A DNA stretch of 64,000 bases from Cryptomeria japonica (Eukaryota > Streptophyta > Pinopsida > Cupressales > Cupressaceae): contig NC_081414.1 of the NCBI RefSeq assembly GCF_030272615.1, forward strand, positions 55,019,636 to 55,083,635. The letters are read 5' to 3'. The position numbers and the translations under genes were made by a program. The notes under the pieces are model-generated. The model was not told the origin of the DNA. It saw only the letters and a list, made by a program, of their open reading frames with translations, and made no database searches. Shown here in pieces: positions 47,547 to 58,575 of this stretch; positions within the stretch are counted from its first letter, which is position 1; every line of letters begins with the position of its first letter.

Positions 47547-50500
47547 ATGTCTACTAACTATTTCAGGAAGGACAGTCCTAAACTTGATGGAACCAACTAT
47601 GCCATATGGAAGATCAGAATGGAGACACATTTGAATTGCATTGGAAAGGACATCTGGATGTTACAAAGAATGGCTATACAACTCCTACAACCTATCAACC
47701 TAATCCACCAAACTTGGCTAAAGATGAGGAAAATGATTGCAAAGCAAGAGAAGCACTTTTGAGCGCATTAACAAATCAAAAAATCATGGGATTATCAAAT
47801 AGATCAACTACTAAAGCTATTTGGGATCATCTAGAAACATTAATTGAAGGAGATTCCATAGTCAAAATTGCAAAACTTGAAAGCTTCTGGGTCAGGTATG
47901 AAAATCTGAAAATGGAATAAGATGAAAGGATTTCTACTTTTATGGAAAGAGTTAATGAAATTGTTTTGGGTATTAAATGTTGTGGAGGAACCTTAAGTGA
48001 AGATGAAATTATTTCAAAATATTTAAGAGGATTGCCACCGGCATATAAAATGAAGGTTACTGCTATAAATGAGTTAAGAACAATGCCTAATACATCAGTA
48101 ACTAGGGATACATTGATTGGAAAACTTTCAGCTTTTGAAATTGAGGAATTTGGTCCTGTTGGAACTATAAAGACAGATTTAGCTTTCAAGGCATCAACAT
48201 CATCTACACCATTATTTGACAAGTCTGATTGGAAAGCCTTTTATGCAAGAGAACTTGAGGGAAGCAGGAGGGAAAATGGAGAACTTGAAAAACTTGAAGC
48301 ACTATTTGCAAGGAGAATGCCTAAAGGTCTAGTTGGAAGTAAGTATGAAGGTAAAGCACCCTTTAAATGCTTTAACTATAATAAGATTGGTCATATGGCT
48401 TCTAGATGCCCTAATAGACATGCTAGACTAAGAGAAGAAGATAGAAGAACATAAAAGCCTAACCCTGAATATCAGAGATACAGATTTATGAAGAATAAAT
48501 ATAAAACTTGTTATCTTGCCGATGAAGGAGTCACTGATGATTTTGATGAAGATCCTACAGACAATGGATGGGTTTTTGTTGCTATAATAGAAGATCAACC
48601 TGCACCTACTGTTCAACTGGTAGAGCAGGCCTTGGCAACTAAAATAGAAGTTAAGGATGAATGGGTCATTGATTCAGGATGCTCACATCATATGATTGGT
48701 GATAAAACCAAATTCTTGAACTTTCAAGAATATAATGGAGGCCTAGTGAGATTTGGAGATGACAAAGCTTGTTTGATCAAAGGTAAAGGTACAATATCTC
48801 TTGATGGTAAGCATAATACTAACAATGTTTACTATGTGGAAGGCTTTTGCATAGTCTTTGGAGTGTTGGTCAATTAGTTGAGAAAGGGTTTCAATTACAA
48901 TTCAAGAATGGAAAATGCAAAATTATGAACAGAACTAGTTTGGAAATTGCAACTGGTAATCAAACTAGAGGTGATATCTTTCATTTGAATAACAGTGAAA
49001 AGACATGCTTGATTGCACATATTGATGAAAGTTGGCTATGGCATAAGAGACTCTGTCATGTAAATTTTGATTGAATGGTAAAAATCAGTACTTCTAAGGC
49101 AGTTAGAGATTTACCTAAGATTGTTAAACCTCACAATCCGGTATGTAAGGAATGTCAATTTGGAAAACAAGCTAGAGCTACTTTTAAAAGTATTCCAGAA
49201 AAATCAATTAATGCTCTTGACTTAATTCATACTGATTTATGTGGTCCAGCTAGAACTAAAAGTCTACAAGGTGATACACATTTCATTCTAATCATTGATG
49301 ACTATTCTAGAATGTGTTGGGTTACTTCTCTCAGAGAAAAATAAGAAGCACTTGGGACGTTCAAATTATTCAAAACAATGGTAGAGAATGAAACTGGTAA
49401 GAAAATCAATTGTCTGAGATCAGATCAAGGAGGAGAATTTACATCTAAGGAATTTAATGCATTCTATGAAATGAATGGAATCAGAAGACAACTATCAGCA
49501 CCCCAGACACCACAGCAGAATGGAGTTGTAGAAAGGAAAAACATAACTATCTTGGATGCAGCTAGAAGTATGTTATCCGAAGCAAATCTACCACATGTGT
49601 ATTAGAGAGAGGCAGTAAGCACATCGATCTATACATTCAACAAAGTTCACATCAAAGGAGAAACCAATAAGACCCCTCATGAACTATGGTTTGTTATTAC
49701 TCCTACTCTTAAATATTTCAGAATATTTGGAAGCAAATTCTATATTAGAAGAGATGAGTATATTGGCAAATTTAATCCTAGAAGTGATGAAGGAATATTT
49801 CTTGGTTTTTCATCTAAGAGCAAGACATATAGATGTTTTAACAAAATATTACAGAAAATTGTTGAGAGTACAAATGTAAAGCTTGATGAACAATTCAGAG
49901 AAACTTCAAGGTATATAGACTCTGAACCAGCAATAGAGATTCTGATAAATGAATCTACATTGAATCCACTGATATAGAATGAAGATCCAGTTACACTGGT
50001 ATCATCTGTAAATTCCACTGTAACTAAGGAACAAGAAAAAAAAAAGACACCTTGGTATGTAAAACTAAATCACTCTAAAGATCAGATAAATGGAAACAAG
50101 TATAAAGGAGTTATGACAAGACGAAGACTGGCAAATGAAGAGGTATGTCTTATTTCTCAAATTGAACCATCATCAATTAATGAGGCATGTGAAGATAAAC
50201 ACTGGATTAAAGCTATGGAAGAAGAACTAGAAAAAATTGAGAAAAATAACAAACTTAATGTAGATGGTAAGGTAATCAAGAATAAGCAAGACTAGCGTGT
50301 AAGGAATATTCTCGGAAAGAAAGAATTGATTATAATGAAAGCTTTGCACCGGTAGCTAGAATTGAGGTAGTCAGATTATTCTTGGCCTTTGTAGCATACA
50401 AGAACTACAAAGTATATCAAATGGATATTAAATGTGCATTTCTGAATGGAGATCTTGAAGAAGAAGTTTACACTGAACAAATTGACGGAGTTTCTTTGAC

Positions 50501-51635
50501 GGATAACAAAGATATGGTTTGTAGGTTAAGGAAAGCTTTGTATGGATTGAAGCAAGCTCCAAGAGCTTGGTATGCAAGATTGGATAAGTATCTTTTGAAG
50601 ATTGTTTTTTTCTAAAGGAAATGTTGACAACATCTTATATTACAAAGTGACTAATAATGACATCTTGTTTATAGAAGTTTTTGTTGATGATATAATCTTT
50701 GCAGGAGAAGATAGATTATGTAAAGACTTTTCTATTGAAATGCAGCAAGAGTTTGAAATGTCTATGATTGGAGAAATAAAATTCTTTTTAGGATTGCAAA
50801 TTTCATAGACTGATAAAGGTATATTCTTGAGTCAATCCAAGTAGTTGAAGGAGTTACTAAAGAAATATAGGATGGAGAACTCTAAACCGGTAAGCACACC
50901 TATGACTACAAATGACAAATTATCACTAAGAGATGAATCAACACTTGTTAATCCGACTAGGTACAAATCTATGATAGGAGGTTTACTATATTTGACACAA
51001 ACAAGACCTAATATTATGAATACAGTGTGGATTGTTTCAAGATTTCAGAGTAATCCTAGAGAAAATCATGAATCAACAGTAAAAAGGATTTTTTGGTACT
51101 TACAAGGCACTACAAATCTTGGATTATGGTATCCTAGAGATGAAAACTTTGAATTATGTGCATACACAGATGTAAATTGGGCAGAAGATGTGGATGATAG
51201 AAAAAGCACCATCGACGGAGCATTTTTTCTTGGTAGTAGATTAATTTCTTGGTTGAGTAAGAAACAAAGTTGTACATCTTTATCAATAGCAGAATCAGAA
51301 TATGTTGCAGCAACAACTAACTGTACACAGGTACTATTGCTTAAGCAAATATCGAAGGATATAAAGGTAAAATGCAAGGAACCTATTACTATCTATTGTG
51401 ATAACACTGTAGAAATTGATATATCTAAGAATCCAGTATTACATTCTAAAACCAAACATGTTTCTATCAAACTAAATTTTCTAAGGGAGAATGTTGAAGC
51501 AAAAGAAATAAAATTGGAACTTATGTGAATACTAAAGAGTAGATTGTAGATATTTTCACTAAACCTTTGCCTAAGGAGACCTTTGAATATCTCAAAGACT
51601 AGCTTGGGGTCATACCCCCACTGGTAGAGACTTAG
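47547..51635 (+). pseudogene. Element D gag-pol
   Basis: The gag start (MSTNYFRKDSPKLDGTNY) matches B and C. A deletion near 47660 shifts the frame; gag continues to a damaged knuckle (CFNYNKIGHMASRCP) and a TAA at 48452-48454. Protease has DSGCSHHMIG. A second frame change near 48845 hits the conserved GLKHNLLSVGQL region. Integrase keeps CKECQFG, DLIHTDLCG and TPQQNGVVERKN; a TAG at 49603-49605 lies at the same Trp codon that is TAG in element C. RT has lost about 66 to 70 bases near 50250, removing the KWVFRN segment. It keeps [23 protein letters not shown] and VDDIIFAGED. RNase H has YCDNTVEIDIS, and the last stop is the TAG at 51633-51635. Non-functional. Confidence 0.92.
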
Positions 51636-51993
51636 ACAGTTGATGTTTGTTATCAACCGACAAAATTAACAGAGAAATCTTTTACTCCGACTTTGATGAG
51701 AAAGCTACTTCTCAGAGGGAGTAGTTGGTATAGTGAATTGGTTGGTATTTTTTATCTAAGAATGGTTTTATATTGACTTTGGCATTTGATGTCAAAGGGG
51801 GAGAGATTGGTATATGGAAAAACACAAGAAAAACATGTCACTCCCGAGGGGAGAGATTGTTACTTTGGGGATTGTTTATATCTGGATTCTCTGGTTATGA
51901 TCATATCTTTTTGGGAGATTGTTGGGTTTTGGTATTTGGCATTTTTGTCTTGGAAATTTGATAGTTTTTCCATCTTGTGTTGCCATCAATGCC

Positions 51994-52005
51994 AAAGGGG
52001 GATAT
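51994..52005 (+). promoter_or_regulatory. Polypurine tract of element D
   Basis: AAAGGGGGATAT immediately before the 3' LTR, as in the related elements. Confidence 0.8.
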
Positions 52006-53064
52006 TGTTGGTATTTTGGTAAGGTTTATCATTGATGTCAACACCTACTATCACTTATCAACTCTGGCACTTTGAAGAATTGGCAATGTTCACCGGAAAG
52101 CAAGTGACTTATGCACAGTCACTGGTATTTGGTACACTGACAGGACATAATGTTCACCGACACTTGGAATGATATGGAAAACACCTGGCTATGTCATAGA
52201 CATCATTTGGACACTTTTTCTTGGAGATTTGTTCATTGGCATATTCATATTTGCATATTTGTTGTTACCGGCAAATAGGTCCAGAATAAGCACCGACAGG
52301 CTTATCTATTCCAAATCAGCACAACACGCTATGGAGATGTTTTATTAATGTTGTAATTGCATTGAGCTGACATGTTGAATTAGTTATAGTATCGAACATT
52401 GTTTTATTTGTAAAATGATTTTATTGTAATATACTTTAGAGCCAACCTAGTAAAATTGGTTTGACGTTATGATATAAATGTAAGATCTTATTTGTAAGAT
52501 CAAGTGTGCAACGCGAAAAAGAATTGTGTGAAGGTATATGCGAGAATAAGTAGAGCTATACACGTAGACATCATTTGAAGGTTGAAGAAGGGTTTTGTGA
52601 AGACAATCAGAACTACACTGGTACTGAATCTAGCATAGTGAGATGCTAATTTGAGCAGTACATCCTTATTGGATTTAACAATCCAATTGTAGTCCATGTG
52701 ACTCTTATTTGTGTTTGAGCAGTGAGCTCTCAACACTTGGCCTTTCTCCATGTGCAGACCTCATTTGTATACACATACTATCTACAGTAGTATCATTTGA
52801 TTGTGGGTAAGGTTTCCCACCATGGTTTTCCCACTTAGAGGGTTTCCACGTATAAATATTGGTGTTATGTGTTGTGGATGTTATTGTCTTTCTATTTCAT
52901 GCATTAATCTTTACCAGTACTGTAATTAACTAATAAAACTATCTACCAGCATAAAAGACTAGTTTATCGATATTAATCATTAAAGTTGGTTAAGTTGTTT
53001 TGGTTTGAAATTATTTTGACAACTGATTAACCCCCCCCCTCTTAGTTGTCCTCGAGACCTAACA
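52006..53064 (+). repeat. 3' LTR of element D
   Basis: 1059 bases from TGTTGGTATTTTGG to CCTAACA. The U5 hairpin is better kept than in the 5' LTR (GACAACTGA with TTAGTTGTC). It is followed by the TAATA duplication. Confidence 0.95.
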
Positions 53065-53188
53065 TAATATCTATGTAAAAGCTCTGAATATATTTTTCAC
53101 ATCACTATCTCTCCCCCTTTAACATCAATGCCAGAAATCTAATAGAAATATCAAAGAAAAAACATAAGCCTCTAAATCTCAAAGATGA

Positions 53189-56100
53189 TTACTCCCCCTG
53201 AGTAGTAGCATCCCACATTAATGTCAGAATAATAGTATCTCTGATAATGTATGTTGGACTGATGCCAAAACACATCAACCAAGTCTCTGTTGGAGGGGTA
53301 GAAACCCTCAATTTGTCTCTTAGGTACTCAAATGATTCCTTGGATAAAGGTTTAGTGAAAATATCTGCAATTTTCTCTTTAGTGTTCACATAAACTAGTT
53401 TAACTTTATTTCCTTCCACCTTCTCCTTCATAAAGTTATACTTGATAGATATGTGCTTTGTCTTAGAATGAAATACTAGATTCTTTGATATATCAATAGC
53501 AACAGAGTTATCACAGTGAATAAGTATTGGTGCATCCTAATCCACCTTTATATCTTTCAACATTTGCTTCATCTATAAAACTTGTGTATTATTAGTAGCA
53601 TCAACAACATACTCAACTTCAGCAGTAGATAAAGAAGTACATGATTGTTTCTTTTTGATCTATGAAACTGACTTATTTCTAAGAAAGAAGCTCCATCAGA
53701 AGTAATTTTCCGATCATCAACATCTCCAGCCCAATCAGCATTTGTATATGCACATAAAGTAAAGTTATAATTCTTAGGGTACCATACGTCATATTCTGAT
53801 GTACCTTGCAACTATCTAAAACTCCTTTTCACTGCCATCTCATGATTTTCTCTAGGATCACTCTAAAATCTTGAAACAATACAAACAACATTCATAATGT
53901 CAGACCTAGTTTGAGTCAAATAAAGTAGAACTCCAATCATAGATTTGCATCTTGTAGGATTTATCGGTGCAGAAACATCTTTCCTTGTCAATTTCTCACT
54001 TGTAACCATAGGTGTACTTATCGGTTTAGAATCTCCCATACCAAATTTATTCAACAATTCCTTAGCATATTTAGTTTAACAGATAAAAATACCTTTTTCA
54101 GTCTAAGTAATCTACAAACCTAAGAAAAATTTCATCTCACAAATAATAGACATCTCAAATTATTTCTCCATATTTTTAGAAAATTCTATGCATAATTTGT
54201 CTTCACCTCCAAAAATAATGTCATCAACATATACTTAAACAATCAATATATCATCATCAGTGATTTTATAATATAAATTATTGTCAACACTACCCTTAGT
54301 AAAACCAAGCTTCAAAAAATATTTATCCAACCTTGCATACCAAGCTCTAGGTGTTTGTTTGAATCCATATAAAACTTTCCTTAACCTGCAAACCATATCA
54401 GTATCATATAATAGTAAATAACCACCAGGTTGCTCAATATAAAATTATTCATCAAGATCCCCATTCAAAAATGCACATTTAACATCCATCTGGTAAACAT
54501 TGTAGTTTTTATAAGTAGCATAGGCAAGAAATAATCTTATAGCTTCAATCCTAGCTACCAGTGCAAAAGTTTCTCCAAAATCAATTCCTTCATTCTCAGA
54601 ATATCCTTTACAAACCAATCTAGCCTTATTCCTCATAACTTGACCATCCTCATTCAATTTATTCCTATAAACCCATTTAGTTCCAATAAGATTTTTATTT
54701 TTAGGCCGGGGAACCAAAGTCCATGTGTTATTTTTCTCAATCTAATCTACTTCTTCTTCCATAGCTTTTAACCAAAATTCATCTTTACATGCCTCAATTA
54801 CCGATACTAGTTCAACTTGTGAAATTAAACATACCTCATTAGTTGCCAGTCGTCATCTCGTCAGCACTCCATTGCTCTTATCCCCAATGTTTTGATCTTC
54901 AGAATGATTCAATCTCACATACCTAGGAGTCTTCTGACTCTATGTTCCTCTTCCTTGTTCTTCAGTTGCTGTAGAATTCTATGATGTTGGTGGAGTAACT
55001 GGTTCAACTCTCTGTTCTGGTAAACATGCTACCTGTTCAAATATAATCATTTCCACTACCAGTTCCTTCTCATAAACTCTAATTTGACTTTTTCTCAGCT
55101 CATCTACTTTGACATTATCACTATCCACAATTCTCTGCAATTTCTTATTATAAAATCTATATTCTTTGATTTCATTAGAATAACCAAGAAATATGCCTTC
55201 ATCACTTCTAGGATCAAATTTCCCAATGTATCATCCTTCCTGATATAACATTTACTACTAGAAATTCTAAAATACTTAACTATAGGTGTATTGCCAAACC
55301 ATAATTCATAAGGTGTCTTACTAGTTTCTCCTATGATATGTACTCTATTGAATGTATAAACCATTGTACTAACTACTTCTCTCCAATAGATATGAGGTAG
55401 ATTACCTTCCATCATCATTGTTCTAGCAGCATCCAAGATAGTTTTGTTTTTCCTTTCCACAACTCCATTCTACTAAGGTGTCAGGGGAGCAGAAAATTGT
55501 CTTCTAATACCATGCTTATCACAAAAGTAATTAAACTCACTGGATGTGAATTCTCCACCATGATCTGATCTCAAACATTTAATCTTTAATCCTATCTTAG
55601 TTTCCACTTTAGCGTTAAAGATTTTAAACTTTTTCAAATGCTTCAGATTTTTTTCTCAAAAAAGTAACCCACATGATTCTAGAATAATCATCAATGTTTG
55701 GCATGAAATATCTATCACCATGAAAAATTTAACTCTAGAAAGGCCACATGAATCAATAGAATAAGATAAAGAACATCATTTGATTTATCTTGTATACTCC
55801 TAAAAGAGGTTCTGACCTATTTATCCATTTGACATTCTTCACAATGCAATCAAAATTCACATGAGACAACCTTTTATGCCATAACTAACTCTCATCAATA
55901 TGTGTAATCAAATATGTCTTTTCACAAAAGTTCAAATGAAATATGTTACCTTCTATCTATGTACCAGTTGCAATCTCCAAGTCAGACCTATTAATGATTT
56001 TACATTTTCCATCCTTGAACTGTAATTGAAATCCCTTATCTAGCAATTGTCCTACACTCAAAAGATTATGCTTCAAGCCTTCAACATAATAAACATTGTC

Positions 56101-57387
56101 AGCATTGTTCTTACCACCCAATGATATAGTTCCTTTTCCTTTGATCATACATGCCTTGTTATCTCCAAATCTAAGTAGTCCACCATCAATTTCTTCCAAA
56201 GACATAAACTTACCTTTATCTCCAGTCATATGATGTGAACAACCACTGTCAATTACCCATTCATTCTTGTCCTCAATTTTAGCAACATGTGCCTTTTCCT
56301 TAGGTACATTCCTTCCCATTATCAGATCCACTAGCAGAGTCTTCTGTCAGTTCATCATCTGAATCAGTAATGCCTTCCTCATCCGCTATGTAGCATGATT
56401 TGTCTCTGTTTTTCTTGAATTTGTACTTGTTCTGATATCCAGGGTTAGGCTTAAATGATCTTTTAACTCTTTCTTCAAGTCTTGAATTTCTTTCAGAATA
56501 TCTAGATGCAGAATGACCAATCTTATTACCTGCAAAACATTTAAAAGGTGATTTTCCTTCATACTTACTTCCTACCGGTCCTTTTTGTACTCTTCTAGAA
56601 AATAGTGCTTCAATTTTCTCAAACTCATCATCTTCTCTCTTCATATCTTCTAGTTCATTTGCATATAGAGCTTTCCAATCTTGCTTACCAGTTGTAGATG
56701 TAGATGCATGAAAAGAAGGTTCAGTCTTCATAGATCCAGAAGGTCCAAATTCTTCAAGCTCAAAAGCAAATAGTTTCTCAACCAAAGTATCTATATTAAC
56801 AGATGTATTAGCCATTATTCTCAACTCATTAATAGCCATAGCCTTCATTTTATAGGCAAGTGGTAGGGCTCTCAGGACTTTAGAACAAATTTAATCTTCA
56901 CTCAGAGTTCCACCACAACATTGAATTCCCATAACAATCTCATTTACTCTTTCCATGAATGCAGTAATGCTTTCATCTTTTTCCATCTTCAGGTTCTCAT
57001 ATCTCACCCGATAACCATCAAGTTTATCAAACTTACTGTAGGATTACCTTCGTTAAGATTTTGTAACTTATCCCATATAGCCTTTCTAGATGATTTGTCT
57101 ATTAATCCCATTATTTGTTGATTAGAAAGTGCACATAAGAGGGCTTCTCTTTCTCTACAATCATTCTCAAGCTCCTTGTCTAGGTTAGCCAGAGGAGGAT
57201 TGCTAGATCCTGGATTATAGGGTGTGACACCATTCTATCTGATCTCCCAAATCTCCTTGCCAAGACATCTCAAATGAATCTCCATTTGAATCTTCCATAC
57301 TGTATAGTTTGTTCCTTCAAGCCTCGGTATATCCCTTAGAAAGATAGCTCTAGAAGAACTGGATGAACTTGAACTATTATTCGCCAT
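53189..57387 (-). pseudogene. Element E gag-pol
   Basis: ATG at 57385-57387 starts a gag with a Ser-rich opening (MANNSSSSSS), then LRDIPRLEGTNYTVWKIQM, homologous to B to D but distinct. The zinc knuckle near 56510 is degraded (CFAGNKIGHSASRY). Protease: DSGCSHHMTG and GLKHNLLSVGQL (55957-56331). Integrase is heavily damaged: the segment around 55810-55860 is shortened, and the PQQNG motif near 55470 reads Pro, TAG, TAG, Asn, Gly. RT includes [16 protein letters not shown] (54445-54717) and a stop beside the [10 protein letters not shown] site. RNase H fragments lie at 53569-54057, and the C-terminus (LVYVNTKEKIADIFTKPL) at 53189-53431. More decayed than the D element nested in it, as expected for the older insertion. 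Confidence 0.9.
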
Positions 57388-57430
57388 AGGATCTTCCTCA
57401 AGTAGTTAAGCTTTTTGTAGAGAATACCAA

Positions 57431-57443
57431 AGCTCTGATACGA
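57431..57443 (-). promoter_or_regulatory. Primer-binding site of element E
   Basis: On the - strand TCGTATCAGAGCT, an initiator tRNA-Met type site with changes at both ends (canonical TGGTATCAGAGCC). Confidence 0.7.
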
Positions 57444-57445
57444 AT

Positions 57446-58044
57446 TGTTAGATAGTTCAGATAACCAGAAGACAACTGAGAGGAAGGGGGGTGAAGCAAT
57501 TGTCATAGATTAACAAAAGCATTAGCAATTTAAAACTTTAATACCAGAACCCAAAACAATAATACTAGAATAGCAGTTAATCCAATGAAGCATAAACAAT
57601 AATCACAGAATAAAATACATCCACACAACACCAATATTTGTATGTCGAAAACCCGCTAAAGGTAAAAACCATAGTGGGAAGCCTACCCACATTCAAATAA
57701 TACTTCTACAGTAAGTATGTGAGTTACAATGATGGGGCCTGCACTTACAAGAAGGCCAACAACCTAGAGCACACTGCTCATCACAAAAGGAGTCTTACTG
57801 ACTACATATAAATCTAGACTACAATCTGGAGAAGTGTTGAGCTGCAAAAGAAAACATCTCCTATGCCTAAGTATAGTTCTGGTTAAGGTCAATACCAAAG
57901 GACTAAATCCTCTTACACAAATCGAATTTGATCTCCAATGATCGACCAACTCCTCTTCTTGAATTATATTACATTATTCGCACATTACATTCCTTGACCA
58001 TGACCTCTTACAATAACCATGATGATCTACAATGAGATCTTACA
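57446..58044 (-). repeat. Truncated 5' LTR of element E
   Basis: About 600 bases align with the left LTR (45074 to about 45671); the remaining 625 or so are missing. Homology stops inside TGAGATCTTACA. A 10-base direct repeat AATGAGATCT (58031-58040 and 58044-58053) marks the break, like a repair footprint. Confidence 0.85.
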
Positions 58045-58575
58045 ATGAGATCTAATGGTTGGCGTGGATTCACGAAAGAAAAATGCATGACTGTTAAAGC
58101 CCACGAAGTTGCGAAAAGGAGGTAGGGCCCGACACTAACACAGATAGATCAAACGGAGCTAAAGACAATGTAAGTTCTCATGATCCAACTGCCAGCATTG
58201 CTCCGCGAAAGAAAAGAGCACAAATTTTATGTTTTGCGAAATGGTGTAAGAGAAAAATAGAGGAAAGACTCAAAGAAGTTATGACCCGTTGGAGCCAGTT
58301 TTGAATTCGATTTGGTGAATTCAATTTTGAAAAGAAAGCCAAAGCATGTGGAGTTAATTTCTAAAAATTCAATGCCAACTTGTCCTTATGAGTCTGCATC
58401 AACTTGATTGCTAGTATTGTTTCATCGAAGTTTGTTAAAGAGCAAATTGGTTTGGAGCGTTTCTCTTCAGGCGAATAATCAGGTTTTTTGTGCTTTTCTT
58501 GATAATTTTGGTCTGTTTCCAAATATTGTTGTTAGAATTATTTCATTAGAGGTCTGTGCTAGTTGCTTGTTCAGA
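58045..58575 (+). other. Leader of the 1200-codon frame, non-coding
   Basis: No coding frame with family resemblance. It includes GAATTCGATTTGGTGAATTC near 58303. It may be the 5' untranslated part of the following frame. Open sequence from 58408 in the same frame is a hydrophobic stretch ahead of MAPRREL that I did not include. Confidence 0.35.

Larger units (their letters stand above)
46445..53064 (+). mobile_element. Ty1/Copia element D nested in element E
   Basis: A two-LTR element of 6620 bases with a perfect target duplication TAATA (46440-46444 and 53065-53069). 5' LTR 46445-47490, gag-pol remnant 47547-51635, polypurine tract 51994-52005, 3' LTR 52006-53064. The first base of the 5' LTR has mutated from T to A (AGTTGG). 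Same family as B and C, but the two LTRs differ at about 15 of the first 250 aligned bases by eye, so it is not recent. Confidence 0.95.
45074..58044 (-). mobile_element. Ty1/Copia element E, split by element D, 5' LTR truncated
   Basis: Copia element on the - strand made of 45074-46439 and 53065-58044. Left (3') LTR is 45074-46296, polypurine tract 46297-46308 (- strand AGAGGGGGAGAT), gag-pol remnant 57387-53189, primer-binding site 57431-57443, and the right (5') LTR from 57446 cut short at about 58044. Element D sits between RNase H and the 3' LTR. The bases left of E are GTTTT; the matching right duplication is lost with the LTR end. Confidence 0.9.
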
